Positions 60,081 through 64,000 of a DNA stretch of 64,000 nt are shown piece by piece (positions within the stretch are counted from its first letter, which is position 1; each line of letters begins with the position of its first letter). The translations under genes and the position numbers were made by a program. The notes beneath the pieces are model-generated. The model worked only from the letters and a program-made list of their open reading frames with translations. It was not told the origin of the DNA and searched no databases. This DNA is from Klebsiella quasipneumoniae subsp. quasipneumoniae (lineage in GTDB: Bacteria; Pseudomonadota; Gammaproteobacteria; Enterobacterales; Enterobacteriaceae). The stretch lies in assembly GCF_020525925.1 (NCBI RefSeq), contig NZ_CP084876.1:1302001-1366000 (forward strand). Reading direction: 5' to 3'.

Positions 60081-61544
60081 TTACATTTTTTGGTAGGGGC
60101 GGAAGCGGGCCTGTAGCTCACGTAGCTGGTCGATGCGGGCATCGTAGCGGGCCTGCTGCAGACTACCGAGTTTCACTTGCGAGCTGGCGCTGCTGAGCAG
60201 GGAAATCGCCTGTTCCAGCTGGCCGACCAGCGCCATGCTTTCTGCCCGCGCCGCCAGCTCCTGGTCGCGATTGCCCAGGGCGCCTTCCGCCTGCGCCAGC
60301 AGGTCCCAGCCGTTGCCATCCTCTTTATAGGTAAAGGTATAACGATTCAGGATGGTCGCCGCTTCCCCGGGCTGTCCGCCCTGCAGGAGGGCGTTGGCCA
60401 GGTTCAACTGCAGCACCGGATTGGTGCGCAGTTCACGAGCGTTTTTAAGGCGGTTGATGGCGTCGCCGGTTTTCTTCTGTCCGAGGTCGATATCGGTGGC
60501 CAGATCGAGATACCAGGGATTTTGCGGATCGGCGCTGAGCAGCGGCTGCAGCGTTTTGCGCGCCTGGTCAAAGTTGTTGCTTTCCATCGCCAGCAGGGCG
60601 CGGCCATACTGCGCGGCATGCTGCTGGCGGATATTGCCTTTATCCCAGGCGTTGAGCAGATCGGTGCCTAGCTTATTGTCGCCGTTGGTGTACATTCCGA
60701 GGGTACGCGCCTTCGCCAGATAGAAGTCCGCTGAGGACTGCACGACAACCGGGCGCATCTGGTTGGCGCGGTTACGAGCATCGGCAAGCCGGCTTTCCGG
60801 CAGGGGGTGGGTGAGCAGCATTTCCGGCGGCCGCGTTGAGTAGCGCGATTCATCAAGCAGTTTACCCATAAACATCGGCATGGCCTGCGGGTCGAATCCT
60901 GAGCGTTGCAGAACCTGAATACCGATCCGGTCGGCCTCTTCTTCGTTCTGACGGGTGAAGCTGATCATGCCCTGTTGGGTGCCGGCCAGCGTCCCGGTCA
61001 GCGCCGCCATCCCGGCCTGCGGGCTGGCCATCGCCAGCAGAATTGAACCCAGCGCGCCGACCCAGGTCAGCGGCGCATTGCGTTTCTGATCTTCCATTGC
61101 GCGGGCGAGATGCCGCTGCGTAACGTGGGAAATTTCGTGCGCCATGACAGAGGCCAGTTCGCTCTCGTTATCGGAGTAGCGGAACAGGGCGGAGTGGAGG
61201 ACCACATTGCCGCCGAAGAAGGCGAAGGCGTTAATTTGGTCGTTATTAATCAAATAGAAGTGGAATGGGGTGCGTACCGAATTCGCATGCGAGACCAGAC
61301 GCATGCCCAGCCCGTTGATATATTGCACCAGCAGAGGGTCGTTGATCAGCGGCGCGCTGCCGCGCAGCTGGCGGACGTAGTAATCCCCCATCTGCATTTC
61401 CTGACCAATCGACAACGTGCTTCCTGCGGAGGTCCCCATGTCCGGCAGGGTATCTGCGGAGTCAGCAAAAGCAGGGCCTAACGAACCCAGCGTCAGCGAC
61501 GCGATCACGGTCGCCACCAGCGTTTTCTTCAACTGCCTGAACAT
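60081..61544 (-). CDS. bepA: Periplasmic metalloprotease/chaperone BepA (YfgC)
   Basis: 487 residues, same length as E. coli. Signal peptide (cleavage near AFA-DSA, about 27), M48 peptidase domain with zinc motif HEISH (about 136-140, [13 protein letters not shown]) and later Glu ligand, then a C-terminal TPR domain (about 310-487). It helps assemble LptD and degrades misassembled BamA. A sigma-E promoter lies upstream, as known in E. coli. Confidence 0.97.
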   Translation of the reverse strand: MFRQLKKTLVATVIASLTLGSLGPAFADSADTLPDMGTSAGSTLSIGQEMQMGDYYVRQLRGSAPLINDPLLVQYINGLGMRLVSHANSVRTPFHFYLINNDQINAFAFFGGNVVLHSALFRYSDNESELASVMAHEISHVTQRHLARAMEDQKRNAPLTWVGALGSILLAMASPQAGMAALTGTLAGTQQGMISFTRQNEEEADRIGIQVLQRSGFDPQAMPMFMGKLLDESRYSTRPPEMLLTHPLPESRLADARNRANQMRPVVVQSSADFYLAKARTLGMYTNGDNKLGTDLLNAWDKGNIRQQHAAQYGRALLAMESNNFDQARKTLQPLLSADPQNPWYLDLATDIDLGQKKTGDAINRLKNARELRTNPVLQLNLANALLQGGQPGEAATILNRYTFTYKEDGNGWDLLAQAEGALGNRDQELAARAESMALVGQLEQAISLLSSASSQVKLGSLQQARYDARIDQLRELQARFRPYQKM

Positions 61545-61574
61545 AACCTCTGTCCTGTAATGTGGGTGTGCCAG

Positions 61575-61602
61575 TTTGACCGATTGTGCGACGCAATGTT
61601 CC
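61575..61602 (-). promoter_or_regulatory. Sigma-E promoter of bepA
   Basis: On the minus strand GGAACA, 16-bp spacer, GTCAAA, close to sigma-E consensus GGAACTT-N16-GTCAAA. It is about 30 bp before the start codon. Confidence 0.75.
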
Positions 61603-61766
61603 CTGGCCGCATCCCAGCGAGTTTAGCTGGCGTTAGACGCATTGAAAATAGGTTCTTCACGGCGGAGACGGGTTTGTCTGCTGCGCATCAAAAAGCGAAG
61701 TCTTTTTTGTGACATTTCGATACAATTCCCCCGTTTGTCGCCGCGTTGCGCTTCAGGGAAGGTTTT

Positions 61767-62831
61767 ATGCTCGAGATGTTAATGCAGTGGTACCGCCGTC
61801 GATTCAGCGACCCTGAGGCGATAGCGCTGCTGGTTATTTTGCTTGCCGGTTTCGGCATCATGTTCTTTTTCAGCGGCCTGCTGGCCCCGTTACTGGTGGC
61901 TATCGTGCTGGCCTATCTGCTGGAGTGGCCGACCGTTCGCCTGGAGCGCATCGGCCTGTCGCGCACCTGGGCGACCTCGCTGGTGCTAATCCTCTTTGTG
62001 GGTATTCTGCTCTTGCTGGCCTTTGTGGTGCTGCCGGTGGCCTGGCAGCAGGGGATCTACCTTATCCGCGATATGCCGGGCATGCTTAACAAGCTCTCTG
62101 ATTTCGCCGCCACGCTGCCGCGGCGCTATCCGGCGTTGATGGATGCCGGCATCATCGATGCGATGGCGGAAAATATGCGCACCCGGATGCTGACGGTGGG
62201 CGACTCGGTGGTCAAGTATTCTCTCGCCTCGCTGGTGGGGCTGCTCACGCTGGCGGTCTATCTGGTGCTGGTGCCGCTGATGGTCTTCTTCCTGCTGAAG
62301 GATAAAGAGCAGATGCTCAACGCGGTACGCCGCGTGCTGCCGCGAAACCGCGGTCTGGCCGGGCAGGTGTGGAAGGAGATGAACCAGCAAATCACCAACT
62401 ACATTCGCGGTAAGGTGCTGGAGATGATTGTCGTCAGCGTCGCCACCTGGATTGGCTTTATCCTTTTCGGCCTCAACTACTCGCTGCTGTTGGCGGTGCT
62501 GGTGGGCTTCTCGGTGCTGATCCCCTATATCGGCGCGTTTGTGGTGACCATTCCGGTGGTAGGGGTGGCGCTGTTTCAGTTTGGCGCAGGCACCGAGTTC
62601 TGGAGTCTGTTCGCGGTCTATCTGATTATTCAGGGACTGGATGGTAACCTGCTGGTACCGGTGCTGTTCTCGGAAGCAGTGAATCTGCACCCGCTGGTGA
62701 TTATCCTGTCGGTGGTGATCTTTGGCGGTTTGTGGGGATTCTGGGGAGTCTTCTTCGCCATTCCGCTGGCCACGTTAATTAAAGCGGTGGTGCATGCCTG
62801 GCCGGATGGTCTGGTCGTCGACGACGACTAA
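61767..62831 (+). CDS. perM: AI-2E family membrane protein PerM
   Basis: 354 residues from ATG 61767 (MLEMLMQWYRRRFSDP), with AGGGAAGG before it. Seven to eight membrane helices; AI-2E/TqsA family signature in GLNYSLLLAVLVGFSVLIPYIGAFVV (about 237-262) and LVIILSVVIFGGLWG. Some members export autoinducer-2 or ions; E. coli PerM has an unclear function. Divergent from bepA and convergent with bcp. Confidence 0.93.
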   Translation: MLEMLMQWYRRRFSDPEAIALLVILLAGFGIMFFFSGLLAPLLVAIVLAYLLEWPTVRLERIGLSRTWATSLVLILFVGILLLLAFVVLPVAWQQGIYLIRDMPGMLNKLSDFAATLPRRYPALMDAGIIDAMAENMRTRMLTVGDSVVKYSLASLVGLLTLAVYLVLVPLMVFFLLKDKEQMLNAVRRVLPRNRGLAGQVWKEMNQQITNYIRGKVLEMIVVSVATWIGFILFGLNYSLLLAVLVGFSVLIPYIGAFVVTIPVVGVALFQFGAGTEFWSLFAVYLIIQGLDGNLLVPVLFSEAVNLHPLVIILSVVIFGGLWGFWGVFFAIPLATLIKAVVHAWPDGLVVDDD

Positions 62832-62842
62832 GGCATTGAGGA

Positions 62843-62884
62843 TAAAAAAAGACGCCGGGCGAGGTTTTCTCCCCCGGCGTCTTG
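62843..62884. terminator. Terminator between perM and bcp
   Basis: AAGACGCCGGG (62849-62859) pairs with CCCGGCGTCTT (62873-62883); A7 at the left serves the minus-strand bcp transcript. Confidence 0.85.
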
Positions 62885-62891
62885 CTTTGCA

Positions 62892-63362
62892 TCAGGCGTT
62901 TTCTTTCAGCCAGTTCAACACCACGTCGTGGTGATTGCTGGTTTTGAAGTCATCAAAGACGTGTTCGATTTTGCCATCGGCATCGACGAGGAAGCTGATA
63001 CGGTGGATCCCGTCGTAGGTTTTCCCCATAAAGGATTTTTCGCCCCAGACGCCAAACTGCTCGCAAACCTGATGGTTTTCATCAGACAGCAGCGTAAAGT
63101 TCAGCAGCTCTTTTTCGGCGAAACGGGAGAGCTTTTCCGGTTTATCGGTGCTGATGCCCAGCACTTCCACACCGGCTTTTTTCAGGTCGTCCATATTATC
63201 GCGCAAGCCGCACGCCTGGACGGTGCAGCCCGGGGTCATGGCTTTCGGGTAAAAATAAACCAGGACACGCTGTCCCTGGAAGTCGGTTAAATTTACTTCC
63301 TCGCCGTCCTGGTCCGGTAAGCTAAATTTCGGTGCAAGATCACCGGCTTTCAGTGGGGTCAT
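62892..63362 (-). CDS. bcp: Thiol peroxidase Bcp (peroxiredoxin Q)
   Basis: 156 residues. Peroxiredoxin fold; peroxidatic Cys46 in MTPGCTVQACGLRD with resolving Cys51 five residues later. It reduces hydrogen and organic peroxides with thioredoxin-type donors. Starts three bases after the gcvR stop and so is cotranscribed. Confidence 0.97.
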   Translation of the reverse strand: MTPLKAGDLAPKFSLPDQDGEEVNLTDFQGQRVLVYFYPKAMTPGCTVQACGLRDNMDDLKKAGVEVLGISTDKPEKLSRFAEKELLNFTLLSDENHQVCEQFGVWGEKSFMGKTYDGIHRISFLVDADGKIEHVFDDFKTSNHHDVVLNWLKENA

Positions 63363-63365
63363 GGG

Positions 63366-63932
63366 TTAAACTCCATCCTGTTCATCATGCTGTGAATAAT
63401 TAACGATGTTAATACTGCCTTGTGCGTTGAGTTCTGTACATAGGGCTTTGAACGCTTGTTCGATATTTGCTGCATTTTGCGTCGCAGGGCTGTGAGCCGT
63501 TATCTGGATAAAAAGCTGCGCGGAATCGCCGTCTCCCGGCTGCGTGCGGGACACCAGTTCCGCGATATTCATATTCCATGTATCGCACAGGGCAGTGAAG
63601 CGCTCGATGATATGCGGTGAGTCCGGCACCTCAACCTGGACCCAGACGGTGTTTGGCATGGCCTGCGGCGGGCGCGCGGTGGTGCGTTTCATCACGATCA
63701 ACAGCTCCAGCTCCGCGCCTTTCAGCGGCAGGGTTGATTCGATCAGGTTAATCGCATTCCACGAACCGGAAAGCAGCATGATAAACGTAAACTCATCACC
63801 GAGCATGGCCAGCCGGCTGTCTTCGATATTACAACCGCAGCTGCTGACGTGGCGAGTGATCGTATTCACGATGCCGGGACGGTCAGCCCCCAGGGCGGTA
63901 ATAACCAGATAGTGTTGTAATGAGGCTGTCAA
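63366..63932 (-). CDS. gcvR: Glycine cleavage system repressor GcvR (TTG start)
   Basis: 188 residues from TTG 63932. I chose it because similarity to E. coli GcvR (190 aa) begins at the next residues (TASLQHYLVITALGADRPG) and AAAGGAAG lies seven bases upstream; the ATG further out would put that site inside the coding region. Two ACT domains (about 5-80 and 95-170). With glycine low it binds GcvA and turns the gcv operon from activation to repression. Last gene of the window, divergent from the region where E. coli has dapA. Confidence 0.93.
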   Translation of the reverse strand: MTASLQHYLVITALGADRPGIVNTITRHVSSCGCNIEDSRLAMLGDEFTFIMLLSGSWNAINLIESTLPLKGAELELLIVMKRTTARPPQAMPNTVWVQVEVPDSPHIIERFTALCDTWNMNIAELVSRTQPGDGDSAQLFIQITAHSPATQNAANIEQAFKALCTELNAQGSINIVNYSQHDEQDGV

Positions 63933-64000
63933 ACCTGTTCTTCCTTTAAAAAGGTGAGGTAACATTAGGAAAGCATAAAAAAAACCGCCATACAACATCC
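63933..64000. promoter_or_regulatory. gcvR upstream region (window end)
   Basis: An AT-rich stretch before gcvR; in E. coli dapA starts on the other strand here. No dapA coding sequence is visible within the window, and no promoter element is certain. Confidence 0.35.

Overview
The window is enterobacterial chromosome with high GC, dense coding and gene order close to the Escherichia coli hcaT-suhB-isc-guaBA-ppk-purMN-upp-gcvR segment. Extra genes point to Klebsiella, either the K. pneumoniae complex or a near relative. The strongest marker is a BglK-type beta-glucoside kinase with its 6-phospho-beta-glucosidase, set between purM and upp. REP/BIME palindromes and one ERIC element support an enteric host. 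I saw no tRNA, rRNA, CRISPR array, insertion sequence or prophage. Nearly every gene looks intact; the only partial gene is at the left edge.

Layout: 0-4.6 kb holds a LysR-type C-terminus, hcaT, csiE and a DUF1007-NicO nickel/cobalt pair. Then come suhB and trmJ. The iron-sulfur cluster operon iscRSUA-hscBA-fdx-iscX follows (6.4-12.2 kb) and runs on to pepB and sseB. Two Klebsiella-type accessory genes (a degenerate NicO-like membrane protein and a SUKH-like protein) lie before sseA. Next are the alpha-2-macroglobulin lipoprotein gene yfhM with pbpC, then ndk, rlmN, rodZ, ispG, (sroE), hisS, yfgM, bamB and der. An inserted Gfo/Idh/MocA oxidoreductase precedes yfgJ, xseA and guaBA.

40.0-44.7 kb is the main accessory block: DUF6130, DUF1471 and alpha/beta-hydrolase exported proteins on one strand, then an SDR, an MFS transporter and a LysR regulator, with two inverted-repeat operator candidates. 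It occupies the place of yfgH/yfgI of E. coli. After it come yfgG, pdeF (yfgF), ppx-ppk, purMN, the bgl pair, upp-uraA, hda, an Rpn-family nuclease, yfgD, bepA, perM, bcp and gcvR.

Readable regulatory sites include two abutting IscR type-1 sites and a RyhB target at iscS, PurR boxes at guaB and purM, an FNR class-II promoter at pdeF, a Pho box at ppk, AscG-type operators at bglK, a sigma-E promoter at bepA and a CRP site upstream of hcaT. Four genes appear to use non-ATG starts or need start correction (yfgM GTG, hda CTG, gcvR TTG, DUF1471 gene ATG inside a longer TTG frame). Three convergent gene pairs each overlap by exactly one CTAG that supplies both stop codons. I found no clearly new defence or mobile system. 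The best candidates for undescribed biology are the 40.0-44.7 kb block and the metal-site-less NicO paralogue next to the SUKH-like gene.
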